Source: Verrucomicrobiota bacterium
GTDB lineage: Bacteria; Verrucomicrobiota; Verrucomicrobiia; Palsa-1439
Direction of reading: 5' to 3'
Length of the DNA stretch: 57,697 nucleotides
Assembly: GCA_016871575.1 (NCBI GenBank)
Contig: VHCW01000021.1
Location: 1-57,697 of the forward strand
Made by a program: the position numbers and the translations under genes. Shown one piece after another: positions 34,242 through 44,373 of the stretch (positions are counted from its first letter, which is position 1; each line of letters starts with the position of its first letter). The notes under the pieces are model-generated. The model made no database searches, was not told the origin of the DNA, and worked only from the letters and a program-made list of their open reading frames with translations.

Positions 34242-35681
34242 ATGAAGACAATCCTCGCCATCCTTCTTGCGTTCTTTGCGCTCTTTTGCGGCCAATCCTT
34301 CGCCGCTGACAAACCGAATATCATCCTTATCCTCGCTGATGACCTCGGCTACGGCGATCTCGCTTGTTACGGGCATCCGAAGTTCAAAACGCCCAATCTT
34401 GACCGCATGGCCGCGGAAGGCGCACGATTGACGCACTTCAACTGCCCGATGGCGTTCTGCGCGCCGACGCGAGCATCGTTGATGACGGGACGCTATCCGT
34501 TCCGGTGCGGGATGCCCTCAAATCCGGCGCCCGACGGCAAGCCGCCCTCCAACGAAGTGCATTTGCCGGAGAGCGAACGGACGCTCGCGCAATTGCTCAA
34601 GCAGGCGGGCTACGCCACGGGCATGGTCGGCAAATGGCATCTCGGCCACGCGAAACCGGGGTGGTTGCCCACCGGGCGCGGCTTCGACGAATACTTCGGC
34701 ATCCCGTACTCCAACGACATGCGTCCGGTTGAGTTGCTCGAAGGCACGCGCCGCGTCGAGTATCCCATCGTGCAGGCGACGTTGACGCAGCGATACGCAA
34801 AACGCGCGCTCGATTTCATCCAGCGCAACCGGAGCCGCCCTTTCTTCCTCTACTTCGCCCACGCGATGCCGCACAAGCCGCTCGCCGCTTCCGAGGAGTT
34901 CTACAAGAAAAGCGGCGCGGGCCTGTACGCCGACACGATCGCGGAACTTGACTGGAGCGTCGGACAACTGCTCGACAAACTGAAAGAACTCGGCATCGAG
35001 AAACAGACCTTCGTGGCGTTCACCAGCGACAACGGTCCGTGGTTCGGCGGCAGCACCGGCGGTCTGCGCGGCATGAAAGGCAGTTCCTTCGAGGGCGGTT
35101 ATCGCGTGCCGTGCATCGCGCATTGGCCGGGGAAAATCCCCTCCGGCCACGTGAGCGCGCAGCCGGCGGTGATGATGGACCTGTTCACTACGTCGTTGAC
35201 AATTGCCGGGGTCAACCCGCCCAAAGGCCTCGTGCTCGACGGGCGCGACATCATGCCGCTGTTCACCGGTCACGCAACAAGTCCGCACGACTTCATCTTC
35301 GGCGGACAAGGCCCGAATCTCGCCACCGTGCGCGACGCGCGCTGGAAACTCCACGTGCTCCCCGGCCGCGACCACTTCAAGACCTTTGACAAACCCGGCG
35401 AGCGATGGGTTGACCCGCGCGGTCCGGACGGCGTGACCATCCTCGCGCCGTATGAGCAACCGCAGCCCAATGAACATCCCGGCCTGCGCACCGGTGACGA
35501 CCCGAAACCGATGCAGCTTTTCGATTTGCAAGCCGATCCCGGCGAACAGCGCGACGTGGCCGCACAACATCCCGATGTCGTTGCGCGCCTCAAGAAGGCC
35601 TTTGACGAGATGAACGCGCAACCGCGCCCGCATCCGCTCCAGTTCCCATCGCAAGAGAAACCAAAAGGAAAGAAACAATGA
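34242..35681 (+). CDS. Exported formylglycine-dependent sulfatase
   Basis: A 479-residue arylsulfatase-family enzyme. Signal peptide to about residue 21. The modification motif C-A-P-T-R begins at Cys73, followed by A-S-L-M-T-G-R-Y. Metal-binding Asp residues are in L-A-D-D-L-G-Y-G-D; F-T-S-D-N-G-P-W-F-G holds the second Asp-Asn pair. H-M/M-P-H-K-P-L is the usual substrate-side histidine region. It hydrolyses sulphate esters outside the cytoplasm and needs a formylglycine-generating enzyme or anSME encoded elsewhere. It precedes the GH127 gene with ATGA-type overlap. Substrate not known. Confidence 0.93.
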   Translation: MKTILAILLAFFALFCGQSFAADKPNIILILADDLGYGDLACYGHPKFKTPNLDRMAAEGARLTHFNCPMAFCAPTRASLMTGRYPFRCGMPSNPAPDGKPPSNEVHLPESERTLAQLLKQAGYATGMVGKWHLGHAKPGWLPTGRGFDEYFGIPYSNDMRPVELLEGTRRVEYPIVQATLTQRYAKRALDFIQRNRSRPFFLYFAHAMPHKPLAASEEFYKKSGAGLYADTIAELDWSVGQLLDKLKELGIEKQTFVAFTSDNGPWFGGSTGGLRGMKGSSFEGGYRVPCIAHWPGKIPSGHVSAQPAVMMDLFTTSLTIAGVNPPKGLVLDGRDIMPLFTGHATSPHDFIFGGQGPNLATVRDARWKLHVLPGRDHFKTFDKPGERWVDPRGPDGVTILAPYEQPQPNEHPGLRTGDDPKPMQLFDLQADPGEQRDVAAQHPDVVARLKKAFDEMNAQPRPHPLQFPSQEKPKGKKQ

Positions 35682-37567
35682 ATTATCGTGTTTGGAAATG
35701 CATTCTGTGCTTCAGTTTTACGGTGGTGCTGGCGTCCAATGTCCACGCCGCGCTCAGCCCGCACGCGAAGTTGTGCGGCGTCGAGTTGGAGGACGTGAAA
35801 TGGACGGAAGGTTTCTGGGCGGAAAAGTTCGATCTCTGCCGGCGCGCCACGCTGCCGAGCGTCGAGGCCGGGTTGCTCGATGAGCGCAACGCAGCGTTGC
35901 TCGTCAACCTCAAGATTGCTGCCGGGCTGGAGAAAGGCAACTATCGCGGCAGCGACTGGAGCGACGGCGATTGTTACAAATGGATCGAGGCGATGGCCTA
36001 CATGTACGCCCTCACCAAGGACGCCGAACTCGACCGCAAGATGGATTACTGGATCGGCGTCATCGCCAAGGCCCAAGCGCCCGACGGCTACATCTCGACG
36101 AACATCCAACTCAATCCGAAAAAGAAGCGTTGGGAGAAAGTCCAGCACCACGCGCTCTACAACATGGGGCATCTCATCACGGCGGCCTGCGCCCACAAAC
36201 GAGCCACGGGCAAAGACTCGTTCCTCAACGTGGCGAGGAAAGTCGCTGATTATCTCCACACCGTTTTCGCGCCGCGTCCGCCGGAGTTGGCCTGGATGGA
36301 TTTCAATCCCTCGCAGATGATGGCGCTGCCGGACCTGTACCGCGTAACGGGTGAACGCAAATACCTTGAGTTGGCCGACATCTTCATCACGATGCGCGGC
36401 TCGGCCCCGGCCACGCCGGAACAAGGCCGCGAGAAGCGTCACATGGGCGGCACTGACCAGACACAGGACCGCGTGCCGTTGCGCAAGGAAACACAAGCCG
36501 TCGGTCACGCCGTGACCGGCACGTATCTTTGGTGCGGCGCCGCTGACCTCTACATGGAAACCGGCGAACGAGCGGTGTTGGCGGCGCTGCAACGCATCTG
36601 GCAGAGCGTGTCACGTCGCACCTACATCACCGGCGGCGCGTGCGCCCTTCACGCCGGTCATTCAACGCGCGGCGACGAAGTGCACGAGGCGTTTGGCGCG
36701 GATTATGAATTGCCGAATCGCACCGCCTACAACGAGACCTGCGCCAACATCGGTAATGCGATGTGGAATTGGCGGATGCTCCAAATCACCGGCGACTCGA
36801 AGCACGCCGACGTCATGGAGACCGTTCTCCACAACAGCGGCCTTTCACCGCTGAGCGCCGACGGGCGCCATTTCTGCTACGCCAATCCGCTCGCGTGGGA
36901 TGGCCGCAACGGTTGGCCGACCAAACACTACACCGAGGCACGCTGGTTCGTGCACAGTTGTTACTGTTGTCCGCCGCAAGTGGCGCGCACCATCGCCGGC
37001 TTGGGACGCTGGGCTTACAGTGTCTCACCGGATGCCGTCTGGGTTCACCTTTACGGCGGTAACACACTTCAAACCAAACTCATCGCATTGACCCAGCAGT
37101 CAAACTATCCGTGGGACGGCCGTGTGAAGATTACCATCACACAAGCGCCACCGAAACCCTGCGCGCTCAAGCTCCGCATCCCCGCTTGGGCGGAGCGCGC
37201 CACGCTCAAGGTGAACGGCAGATCCACCGCCGCAAAGCCGGGCACTTACGCGACCGTGCAACGCAAATGGTTGGCCGGCGATGTCGTGGAACTGAATCTG
37301 CCGATGGAGGTTCGTCTGGTGAAAGCGCATCCCAAGGTCGAAGATTGTCGCGGTCGCGTCGCTGTCGTGCGCGGCCCGGTGGTTTATTGTCACGAGCGCC
37401 CACAAGATCAGGCCAGCATTTCCTTGCCGTCGAACATTCGGTTGACACCGCGCCACGAGAACGGCGTCACTGTGTTGACCGGCAACAACATCACACTGAT
37501 CCCCTACTTCACGTGGGCCAATCACGGCCCGTCGTTCATGGAGGTCTGGATTCCACTCTCAAAATGA
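35678..37567 (+). CDS. GH127 (DUF1680) beta-L-arabinofuranosidase-like enzyme, exported
   Basis: A 629-residue protein with a signal peptide (residues 1-25). The (alpha/alpha)6 barrel contains the GH127 zinc site in full: Glu353 and Cys355 in N-E-T-C, and Cys430 and Cys431 in C-Y-C-C-P-P-Q. In characterised GH127 the first cysteine of that last pair is the nucleophile, which is retained (Cys430). The C-terminal part is a beta-sandwich. It should remove beta-L-arabinofuranose or a related residue from a glycan. It overlaps sulfatase genes on both sides by four bases. Confidence 0.9.
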   Translation: MNYRVWKCILCFSFTVVLASNVHAALSPHAKLCGVELEDVKWTEGFWAEKFDLCRRATLPSVEAGLLDERNAALLVNLKIAAGLEKGNYRGSDWSDGDCYKWIEAMAYMYALTKDAELDRKMDYWIGVIAKAQAPDGYISTNIQLNPKKKRWEKVQHHALYNMGHLITAACAHKRATGKDSFLNVARKVADYLHTVFAPRPPELAWMDFNPSQMMALPDLYRVTGERKYLELADIFITMRGSAPATPEQGREKRHMGGTDQTQDRVPLRKETQAVGHAVTGTYLWCGAADLYMETGERAVLAALQRIWQSVSRRTYITGGACALHAGHSTRGDEVHEAFGADYELPNRTAYNETCANIGNAMWNWRMLQITGDSKHADVMETVLHNSGLSPLSADGRHFCYANPLAWDGRNGWPTKHYTEARWFVHSCYCCPPQVARTIAGLGRWAYSVSPDAVWVHLYGGNTLQTKLIALTQQSNYPWDGRVKITITQAPPKPCALKLRIPAWAERATLKVNGRSTAAKPGTYATVQRKWLAGDVVELNLPMEVRLVKAHPKVEDCRGRVAVVRGPVVYCHERPQDQASISLPSNIRLTPRHENGVTVLTGNNITLIPYFTWANHGPSFMEVWIPLSK

Positions 37568-39348
37568 AAACTCTTCTTCTACTCGCCTTTCTTTGCGCCT
37601 CATTCGCTTTTGCGGAAAAACCGAACATCGTCCTCATCATCACCGACGACCAGGGCTACGGCGATCTCTCGATTCACGGCAACCCGCATTTGCAGACGCC
37701 GCACATTGACCGGCTCGGCCAGAGCGGCGTCCGCTTCGACCGGTTCTACGTGAACTCGTTCTGTGCGCCGACGCGCGCTGCCCTGCTGACCGGGCGCTGG
37801 CCGGTGCGCACCGGCTGCCACGGCGTCACCCACAACCGCGAGGCAGTGCGGCCTTCGGAAGTGACGATTGCGGAGGCGTTGAAGGGCGCGGGCTATCGCA
37901 CGGGGTGTTTTGGAAAGTGGCACAACGGCGAGCAGTATCCCTTCACACCGCAAGGACAGGGCTTCGACGAGTTCTTCGGGTTCAACAACGGCCACTGGAA
38001 CAATTACTTCGATGCCACCTTGCTGCGCGGCGCAACACCGGAACGCACCAGGGGCTACATCACCGACGTGCTCACCGATGAAGCGATGAAGTTCATCGGC
38101 TCAGACCAAAAGAAACCGTTCTTCTGTTACCTCTCCTACAACGCGCCGCACTCGCCCTTTCAGGTGCCGGACCGTTACTTCGACAAGTTCAAGGCGAAAG
38201 GTTTTGAGGAGAACGTGGCCGCCTTTTACGGCATGTGCGAGAACATTGACGACAACGTCGGCCGGCTGCTCGCGCACCTCGACAAACTGAAACTTGCCGA
38301 CAACACCATCGTCCTGTTCCTCACCGACAACGGCGGCACTGCCGGCGTCAAAATCTACAACGCCGGGATGCGCGGCGGCAAAGTCAGCGTCCACGAAGGC
38401 GGCAGCCGCGTCCCGCTCTTCGTTCGCTGGCCGGCGGCGAACTGGAAACCATGCGTTGTGAAGCAGATCGTCTCGCACATTGATCTGTATCCGACGCTGC
38501 TCGATCTCTGCGGCGTAAAACCGCCAAGGGGACCGAAGGTGGACGGCATCAGTCTGCGACCGTTGCTGGAAGGCGGTGACTTGTTGTGGCCGGAGCGCGT
38601 CCTCTTCACGCACAACCCGATTGACGAGACCAACAAGTTCCCCGGCGCCGTGCGCACGCAACGCCATCGTCTTGTGCGCGAGATCAAAGGTCCCGGCGGC
38701 GGCTCGAAAGCCAAAGCCAACGACGCCAGCGCCATCGCGTGGCAGCTCTACGACATGGAAGCCGACCCCGGCCAAGAGAAGAACATCGCCAACGACCATC
38801 CCGACCTCGTCGCGAAACTCAGCAAACTCTACGACGCTTGGTTTGCCGACATCTCGCGCGACGGCCTCCAGCGATTCCCGCTTCCCATCGGCTACGCACA
38901 GCACAATCCCGTCGAACTCCACGCGCCGCAAGCGTACTTCGACAAGCCGTTGCTATTCGCCAACGGCCCCGGCTTCGCCAACGACTGGCTGACCGGCTGG
39001 ACCGACGCGAAAGCCAAAGTCTGGTTTGACATCGAGGTCGTGGCTGCTGGCCGCTACGACATTGAACTGGCGTTTGCCTGTCCGAAAGAAGACGCCGGCT
39101 CCAAAGTGCGCGTGACGGTTGGCAACAATACGCTCGAAGCCGTTGTGCCGGCGGCTGTTGCCAAAGAAATCCCGTTGCCCCATCGCGACGCCATTGGCAG
39201 GGAACGTTACCGCAATCGCGACTGGGCGACGTTGAAACTCGGCACCGTACATTTGTCCAAAGGCTCTGCCAAACTCACCGTCGAAATCCTCTCCAAACCC
39301 GGCGCCGCCGTGATGGACTTCAAACATGTGAAACTGAAACGTCTATGA
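37564..39348 (+). CDS. Exported sulfatase with C-terminal carbohydrate-binding-like domain
   Basis: A 594-residue sulfatase. Signal peptide [17 protein letters not shown]; formylglycine site C-A-P-T-R at Cys67; N-terminal metal motif [17 protein letters not shown] for the second pair. After about residue 460 an extra domain follows (G-Y-A-Q-H-N-P, then [17 protein letters not shown]), strand-rich and resembling CBM6/35-type modules seen fused to sulfatases. It overlaps both neighbours by four bases. Distinct from the other three in sequence, so it probably acts at a different position of the sulphated glycan. Confidence 0.93.
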   Translation: MKTLLLLAFLCASFAFAEKPNIVLIITDDQGYGDLSIHGNPHLQTPHIDRLGQSGVRFDRFYVNSFCAPTRAALLTGRWPVRTGCHGVTHNREAVRPSEVTIAEALKGAGYRTGCFGKWHNGEQYPFTPQGQGFDEFFGFNNGHWNNYFDATLLRGATPERTRGYITDVLTDEAMKFIGSDQKKPFFCYLSYNAPHSPFQVPDRYFDKFKAKGFEENVAAFYGMCENIDDNVGRLLAHLDKLKLADNTIVLFLTDNGGTAGVKIYNAGMRGGKVSVHEGGSRVPLFVRWPAANWKPCVVKQIVSHIDLYPTLLDLCGVKPPRGPKVDGISLRPLLEGGDLLWPERVLFTHNPIDETNKFPGAVRTQRHRLVREIKGPGGGSKAKANDASAIAWQLYDMEADPGQEKNIANDHPDLVAKLSKLYDAWFADISRDGLQRFPLPIGYAQHNPVELHAPQAYFDKPLLFANGPGFANDWLTGWTDAKAKVWFDIEVVAAGRYDIELAFACPKEDAGSKVRVTVGNNTLEAVVPAAVAKEIPLPHRDAIGRERYRNRDWATLKLGTVHLSKGSAKLTVEILSKPGAAVMDFKHVKLKRL

Positions 39349-40715
39349 GAACATTCATTCTTTTCCTTGCGCTTCTTGCGCCTCTTTGCGGCCAACTCTT
39401 CGCCAAACCGAACATCATTTTTATCCTCGCGGACGATGTGGCGCAGGGCGACCTCGGTTGCTACGGCCAGAAACTCATCAAGACGCCAAACCTCGACCGG
39501 ATGGCGGCGGAAGGCACGCGGTATCTGCAAGCGTATTGCGGAACGCCGGTTTGCGCGCCCTCGCGCACATCATTGATGACGGGATTGCATTGCGGCCATA
39601 CGCCTTCGCGCGGAAACAAGAAACCGCCGGGCACCTCTGAAGGCCAATGGCCGTTGGCCGCGAAGACGCTCACAGTGGCGGAAGTGCTCAAAGGACAAGG
39701 CTACGCCACCGCCTGCATGGGCAAGTGGGGCATGGGGTATTTCGACACGACGGGCAGCCCGTTGAAGAAAGGGTTCGATCATTTCTTCGGCTACAATTGC
39801 CAGAGCAAAGCGCACAATTATTTCCCACCGTATCTCGACAACGACGACAAGCGGTTGCCGCTGGACGGAAAAACCTACGCGCAGCATCTCATCCAGAAGG
39901 AGGTGCTCGACTGGGTGCGAAAACAAAAAGACCGCCCATTTTTCCTTTTTTACTCCGTCACGCTGCCGCACGGGAAATATGAGATTGACGATCTGGGCAT
40001 CTACAAGGACAAGCCGTGGTCCGAACAGGAGAAGACCTACGCCGCCATGGTCACGCGCCTCGATACCGATGTCGGCGCGCTGCTCGCATTGCTGAAACAA
40101 CTGAAGATTGATCGGAACACGCTGGTCATGTTCGCCGGCGACAACGGTTCGTCCTTCAACCCGACATCCGAGATCGGCAAGTTCTTCGACCAGTCCATGG
40201 GTGGCAAACTGCGCGGATTCAAACGCACGATGTATGAAGGCGGCCTGCGGCAAGCCGCGTTGGCGCGCTGGCCGGGTGTGGTGACGGCAGGTCGAGTCAC
40301 CGATGAGCCGTGGGCGTTTTGGGATTTCCTGCCGACTGCCGCCGAACTGGCCGTCGCGAAGCTGCCCGCAAGCTTCACGCCCGATGGTTACTCATTGGTC
40401 TCCTTCCTCAAAGGCGGCCCTGCGCCAAAGCGCGATTATTTCTATTGGGAACTTCACGAAGGCAGCCGCCCGCTTCAAGCTTGTCGTTTCGGCAACTGGA
40501 AGGCGGTCAAAAACGGGCCGTCAGCGCCGATTGAAATTTACGATCTCAGCAAAGACGAGTCAGAAACGAGCAACCTCGCTGCCAGCCGTCCCGACTTGGT
40601 AACGAAAGCCGAATCCATTATGAGGCGAGCGCACGTGGACGACCCCAACTGGCCGATGCAGGAAACTCCGAAGAAGAAAAAGAAGAACGTCAACGCAAAG
40701 AAAAGCCGATTATGA
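39345..40715 (+). CDS. Exported sulfatase
   Basis: A 456-residue sulfatase. Signal peptide residues 1-20; [10 protein letters not shown] near 28; formylglycine motif C-A-P-S-R at Cys70, followed by [17 protein letters not shown] for the second metal pair; M-G-K-W-G-M near 125. The C-terminus ends in a lysine-rich tail ([11 protein letters not shown]). It lies in the overlapping series, four bases shared on each side. Substrate class not resolved; homology-group assignment (SulfAtlas) would need a search. Confidence 0.93.
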   Translation: MRTFILFLALLAPLCGQLFAKPNIIFILADDVAQGDLGCYGQKLIKTPNLDRMAAEGTRYLQAYCGTPVCAPSRTSLMTGLHCGHTPSRGNKKPPGTSEGQWPLAAKTLTVAEVLKGQGYATACMGKWGMGYFDTTGSPLKKGFDHFFGYNCQSKAHNYFPPYLDNDDKRLPLDGKTYAQHLIQKEVLDWVRKQKDRPFFLFYSVTLPHGKYEIDDLGIYKDKPWSEQEKTYAAMVTRLDTDVGALLALLKQLKIDRNTLVMFAGDNGSSFNPTSEIGKFFDQSMGGKLRGFKRTMYEGGLRQAALARWPGVVTAGRVTDEPWAFWDFLPTAAELAVAKLPASFTPDGYSLVSFLKGGPAPKRDYFYWELHEGSRPLQACRFGNWKAVKNGPSAPIEIYDLSKDESETSNLAASRPDLVTKAESIMRRAHVDDPNWPMQETPKKKKKNVNAKKSRL

Positions 40716-42109
40716 AGAAATGGAACTTCACACTGATTACATTCTCATTGGCGCTGTTGTTGGCAACGCCGCCGGTGTTTGCCGGCGGCAAACGCGACGA
40801 ACGCCCGAACATCCTTTTTTGCATCGGCGACGACTGGGGCTGGCCGTCCTGTGGCGCGCTGGGCGACAACGTGGTGCGCACGCCGACCTTTGATCGCGTG
40901 GCGCGCGAGGGGGTGTTGTTCCCGCACACCTATTGCGCCGCTCCGTCCTGTTCGCCGTCACGCGCCTCGATTCTGACCGGGCAGATGTTTTACCGGCTCG
41001 AAGAAGGCGCCATCATCTGGAGCAAACTTCCAAACAAGTTCCCTGTCTATACCGACATGCTGGAGGCCGCAGGGTATCATGTTGGCCTCATGCGCAAAGG
41101 TTGGGGGCCGGGATCCTACGAAGCCGGCGGCTGGAAACGAAATCCGGCTGGAGCAAGCTACAAGAGTTTCACAGAGTTCCTGCAGAGCGTTCCGAAGGGC
41201 AAGCCGTTCTGTTTCTGGTTCGGCACGACCGATCCGCATCGTCCTTACGAACTCGGATCGGGAGCGCGCGATCATCGAATCGAAGACGTCCGCGTGCCCC
41301 CGATGTTGCCCGACGTGCCGGCGGTGCGAAACGACATCCTCGACTACTACGTCGAGGTGGAGCGCGCCGACCGCGAGATTGGCGAAATGCTCAAACTGCT
41401 CGAAGTCGCCGGCCAACTCGACAACACGCTGGTGCTCATCACCGGCGACAACGGCTGGCCGTTCCCGCGCGGCAAGGCCAATCTCTACGACTACGGCACA
41501 CGCCAGCCGCTCGCCGTGCGCTGGCCGGCGCGTGTCAAGGGTGGTCGTGTCGTGGACGATTTCATCAGCTTCTGCGATTTCGCGCCGACGTTTCTGGAAG
41601 CCGCCGGATTGAAGCCGACGTCTGACATGACGGGCCGCAGTTTTCTCGGCGTGCTTGCCAGCGGCAAGGCAGGCCGGGTGGATCCGAAACGCGACCGGGT
41701 GGTGGTCGGCCTGGAACGGCACGGCCAGCCATACCCGATGCGCTCGATCCGCACGCATCAATTCCGTTACATCCGCAACTTCAAACCGGAGGAACCGTAC
41801 CGGGTTTGCGATGACGGCCCGTCGAAGGCGTACCTGTTCGAGCACGCCGACGATCCGAAGGTCAAACCGCTCTTTGAATTGTGCTTCGGCAAACGGCCCG
41901 CCGAGGAACTCTACGACCATTCCAAAGACCCGCACGAGTTGCGCAACGTGGCCGGCGATCCCGCCTACGCTGCTGTGAAAAAACGCCTCGCGGCCGACTT
42001 GGAAAACTACCTGCGCGAAACGAAAGACCCGCGCGTCATCGGCGGCGCGGAGATGCTCGACCACGCTCCCTCCTTTCGGGATGCGCTGAAGAGTAAGAAG
42101 AAAAAATAG
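40712..42109 (+). CDS. Exported sulfatase (S1_8-like)
   Basis: A 465-residue sulfatase. Signal peptide residues 1-24; [10 protein letters not shown] near 36; the formylglycine motif here is C-S-P-S-R at Cys80, the serine-flanked variant. [10 protein letters not shown] is the second metal region. It resembles the heparan/N-sulfoglucosamine sulfohydrolase-like group by its G-D-D-W-G-W-P start, though this is from memory. Last gene of the overlapping sulfatase operon; a promoter begins 32 bases after its stop. Confidence 0.92.
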   Translation: MKKWNFTLITFSLALLLATPPVFAGGKRDERPNILFCIGDDWGWPSCGALGDNVVRTPTFDRVAREGVLFPHTYCAAPSCSPSRASILTGQMFYRLEEGAIIWSKLPNKFPVYTDMLEAAGYHVGLMRKGWGPGSYEAGGWKRNPAGASYKSFTEFLQSVPKGKPFCFWFGTTDPHRPYELGSGARDHRIEDVRVPPMLPDVPAVRNDILDYYVEVERADREIGEMLKLLEVAGQLDNTLVLITGDNGWPFPRGKANLYDYGTRQPLAVRWPARVKGGRVVDDFISFCDFAPTFLEAAGLKPTSDMTGRSFLGVLASGKAGRVDPKRDRVVVGLERHGQPYPMRSIRTHQFRYIRNFKPEEPYRVCDDGPSKAYLFEHADDPKVKPLFELCFGKRPAEELYDHSKDPHELRNVAGDPAYAAVKKRLAADLENYLRETKDPRVIGGAEMLDHAPSFRDALKSKKKK

Positions 42110-42141
42110 AAAGACGGCGTCGCCTGTGAGCAGCTATTTTG

Positions 42142-42170
42142 TTGACAGGCAACAAGCGGGTTGGTAATTT
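42142..42170 (+). promoter_or_regulatory. Sigma70-like promoter of the sulfonate-type operon
   Basis: A consensus -35 TTGACA (42142-42147) is followed after exactly 17 bases by TAATTT (42165-42170). It stands 19 bases before the ATG at 42190, in the only real gap between the sulfatase operon and the next one. The leader would be about 10-13 bases with no evident Shine-Dalgarno. Confidence 0.6.
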
Positions 42171-42182
42171 CGAAATCGAAAT
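42167..42182. promoter_or_regulatory. Inverted repeat over -10/start region, candidate ROK operator
   Basis: ATTTCG (42167-42172) and CGAAAT (42177-42182) are perfect arms around AAAT. The element covers the end of the -10 box and the likely transcription start, an ideal repressor position. AT-rich sites of similar form bind NagC/Mlc-type ROK regulators, and a ROK regulator is the second gene of the operon. Confidence 0.5.
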
Positions 42183-42189
42183 ATCCACC

Positions 42190-43227
42190 ATGAAAACCAA
42201 TCCATCCCCTCTTCGGTTCGGACTGATCGGCTGCGGCGCCTGGGGCAGCCATCACGCCCGTGTCATTGCCAAAACCAACGGCGCGCACTTGGCCGCCATC
42301 GCCGAGCGATCGGACGAGAACCGCGCCGCCGCGCAAACCAACCATCCCACCGCCAAGGTCTATTCCGACTTCCACGAGATGTTGCGGAAAGAACAACTCG
42401 ACGCCGTGGACATCGTGCTGCCGGCACACGTGCATTACGAGGCGGCAAAGGCGTCGTTGGAAGCGGGCTGTCACCTGCTCTTGGAGAAACCGATGTGTCT
42501 CCAACTCGATCAGTGCGATGAACTGATCGCGCTGGCGCGCGCCAAGAAACTTCAACTGGCCATCGGGCACGAGTTCCGGTTGTCGTCGTTGTGGGGAAAG
42601 GTGAAGGAGATGGTGGACGAGGGCGCCATTGGTGACCCGCGCTATTGCCTGATCGAATTGTGGCGCAACCCGTACCGGCTCGGCACCGGCGGCTGGCGCT
42701 ACAACATCAAGCAGGTTGGCAACTGGATTCTGGAGGAACCGATTCACTTCTTCGATCTGGCGCGTTGGTATTTCGGGAAGGTCGGCGAGCCGGTTTCCGT
42801 GGTGGCGTTTGCCAGCCACAAACGCGACGAGCATCCGGAGTTGCAGGACAACTTCAGCGCGATGATCAACTTCCCCAACAGCGGCTACGCGGTCATCTCG
42901 CAGACGCTTGCCGCCTACGAGCACCATCAGATCGTCAAGCTGACCGGCACGCGCGGCGCGCTCTGGGCCAGTTGGAGCGGCGCGATGGACCGGACGTTCC
43001 ATCCGACGTTTTCGCTGAAGTATTTCGATGGCGAGAAGACGCAGGAGGTCGCGCTGACCAAGACCACCGGCGAAGTCTATGAGTTGGAAGAGGAAATCGC
43101 AAACCTGACGGCAGCGGCGCGCGGCGGTGAACTGCGTTGCGCGACGGGCGAGGACGGCCGCTGGTCGGTGGCATTGTGTTTGAAGGCGCAGGAATCGGTG
43201 GACACCGGCAAAGTCGTGAAGTTCTGA
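42190..43227 (+). CDS. Gfo/Idh/MocA-family NAD(P)-dependent oxidoreductase
   Basis: A 345-residue cytoplasmic protein. The Rossmann motif G-L-I-G-C-G-A-W-G-S lies at residues 11-20, the E-K-P-M-C segment with the active-site lysine near 102, and the C-terminal beta-sheet domain contains W-N/R-Y-N-I-K-Q-V-G-N-W and I-H-F-F-D-L-A-R-W-Y. The start at 42190 is the first ATG after the promoter. First gene of the putative sulfonate-sugar operon; its TGA overlaps the ROK ATG by one base. The role could be oxidation of a sugar or NAD-assisted glycoside cleavage (GH109/GH177/GH188-type chemistry occurs in this fold). Which one is not readable. Confidence 0.88.
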   Translation: MKTNPSPLRFGLIGCGAWGSHHARVIAKTNGAHLAAIAERSDENRAAAQTNHPTAKVYSDFHEMLRKEQLDAVDIVLPAHVHYEAAKASLEAGCHLLLEKPMCLQLDQCDELIALARAKKLQLAIGHEFRLSSLWGKVKEMVDEGAIGDPRYCLIELWRNPYRLGTGGWRYNIKQVGNWILEEPIHFFDLARWYFGKVGEPVSVVAFASHKRDEHPELQDNFSAMINFPNSGYAVISQTLAAYEHHQIVKLTGTRGALWASWSGAMDRTFHPTFSLKYFDGEKTQEVALTKTTGEVYELEEEIANLTAAARGGELRCATGEDGRWSVALCLKAQESVDTGKVVKF

Positions 43228-44363
43228 TGTCGCGCATCAAAACAAAACATCACACCATCGCCGCGGTGGAAGCCGAGTTGCTCAAGCGCGTGCGTGTGCA
43301 TGGACGGATTTCGCGCGTGGAATTGTCGCGCAAGCTCAACATCGTGCCGTCCACCGCCGGTATCTATGTGGACCGGCTGATTCGTGACGGATTTCTCGTG
43401 GAATCGGCAAGAAGGGAACAGCGTTCCGGCCGGCCACCGAAACTGCTGGAATTGAATCCGGCGGGCGGACGATTTGTGGGTGTGGACTTTGAAGCGCGCA
43501 ACCTGATGGCGACAGCGGTGGATTTTTCCGAGAAGCCGGTGCGACAGGTTCACAAGGCGATTCGCGCAGCGGATTCCGCCGGGCAAATCCTCGACAAGAT
43601 CGAACAGGCGATTGCCGAGGTGATGGACGGCGGTCCGCGCTCGGTGTTGGGCATTGGCGTCGGCGTGCCGGGCACGGTTGATCCGCACAGCGGCGTGGCG
43701 CTCCACTACGAATTCATCAAGGGCTGGAAAGACATTCCGCTCGGAACGCGGTTGGCCAAGAAGTTCGGTGTGCCGGTGTTTCTGGAGAACAACATCCGTT
43801 GCATGGCGCTGGCGGAACTCTGGTTCGGCGGCGGACGTGGCTTGCAGGATTTCGTGTGCATCGGCGTGCGCTCCGGCATCGCTGCCGGGGTGATTGTGAA
43901 CGGGCACCTGTTGCGCGGCAGCAGGAACCGGGCAGGCGAGATCGGTCATTGGCATTGTGGGGACGCGCGGCTCGAACATGTGGCGTCGCTCTCGGCGATG
44001 ATCGAGACGGCGCAACGGGCGATTGATCGCGGCAGGAAAACTTCTCTGGCAACAGCGAACGGCGAGTTGACCATCGAAGACATCGTCAGCGCAGTGCAAG
44101 CGGGCGATGCGTTTGCGCTCTCGTTGATCGAGGATGCAGCCCGCGTGCACGGTTGGGTGGTCAGCGAATTGAGCGTGTTGTTCGATCCGCAGAAAATCAT
44201 TTTTGCCGGGCCGCTGGCGGAACTGGGCGAGGCGTTTCTCGCGCCGGTCCGTCAATCGGTCACGGAATCGGATGTAACCGTTACCGCTTCCACGCTTGGA
44301 CAATACAACGGCGCATTGGGCGCGGCGGCGCTGGCGTTGCACCAATGGAAACCGAAACGATAA
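43227..44363 (+). CDS. ROK-family transcriptional repressor
   Basis: A 378-residue protein: winged-helix DNA-binding domain at about 12-70 (R-V-H-G-R-I-S-R-V-E-L-S-R-K-L and the S-G-R-P-P-K-L wing), then the sugar-kinase fold with F-V-G-V-D-F-E-A-R-N, G-I-G-V-G-V-P-G-T-V-D and N-I-R-C-M-A-L-A-E. The usual ROK zinc motif C-x-C-G-x-x-G-C after G-H is not intact: it reads G-H-W-H-C-G-D-A-R-L-E. It would bind a sugar ligand and control the operon starting at 42142, including itself. TGATG junction with the previous gene. Confidence 0.88.
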   Translation: MSRIKTKHHTIAAVEAELLKRVRVHGRISRVELSRKLNIVPSTAGIYVDRLIRDGFLVESARREQRSGRPPKLLELNPAGGRFVGVDFEARNLMATAVDFSEKPVRQVHKAIRAADSAGQILDKIEQAIAEVMDGGPRSVLGIGVGVPGTVDPHSGVALHYEFIKGWKDIPLGTRLAKKFGVPVFLENNIRCMALAELWFGGGRGLQDFVCIGVRSGIAAGVIVNGHLLRGSRNRAGEIGHWHCGDARLEHVASLSAMIETAQRAIDRGRKTSLATANGELTIEDIVSAVQAGDAFALSLIEDAARVHGWVVSELSVLFDPQKIIFAGPLAELGEAFLAPVRQSVTESDVTVTASTLGQYNGALGAAALALHQWKPKR

Positions 44364-44373
44364 GGAGCAAATC

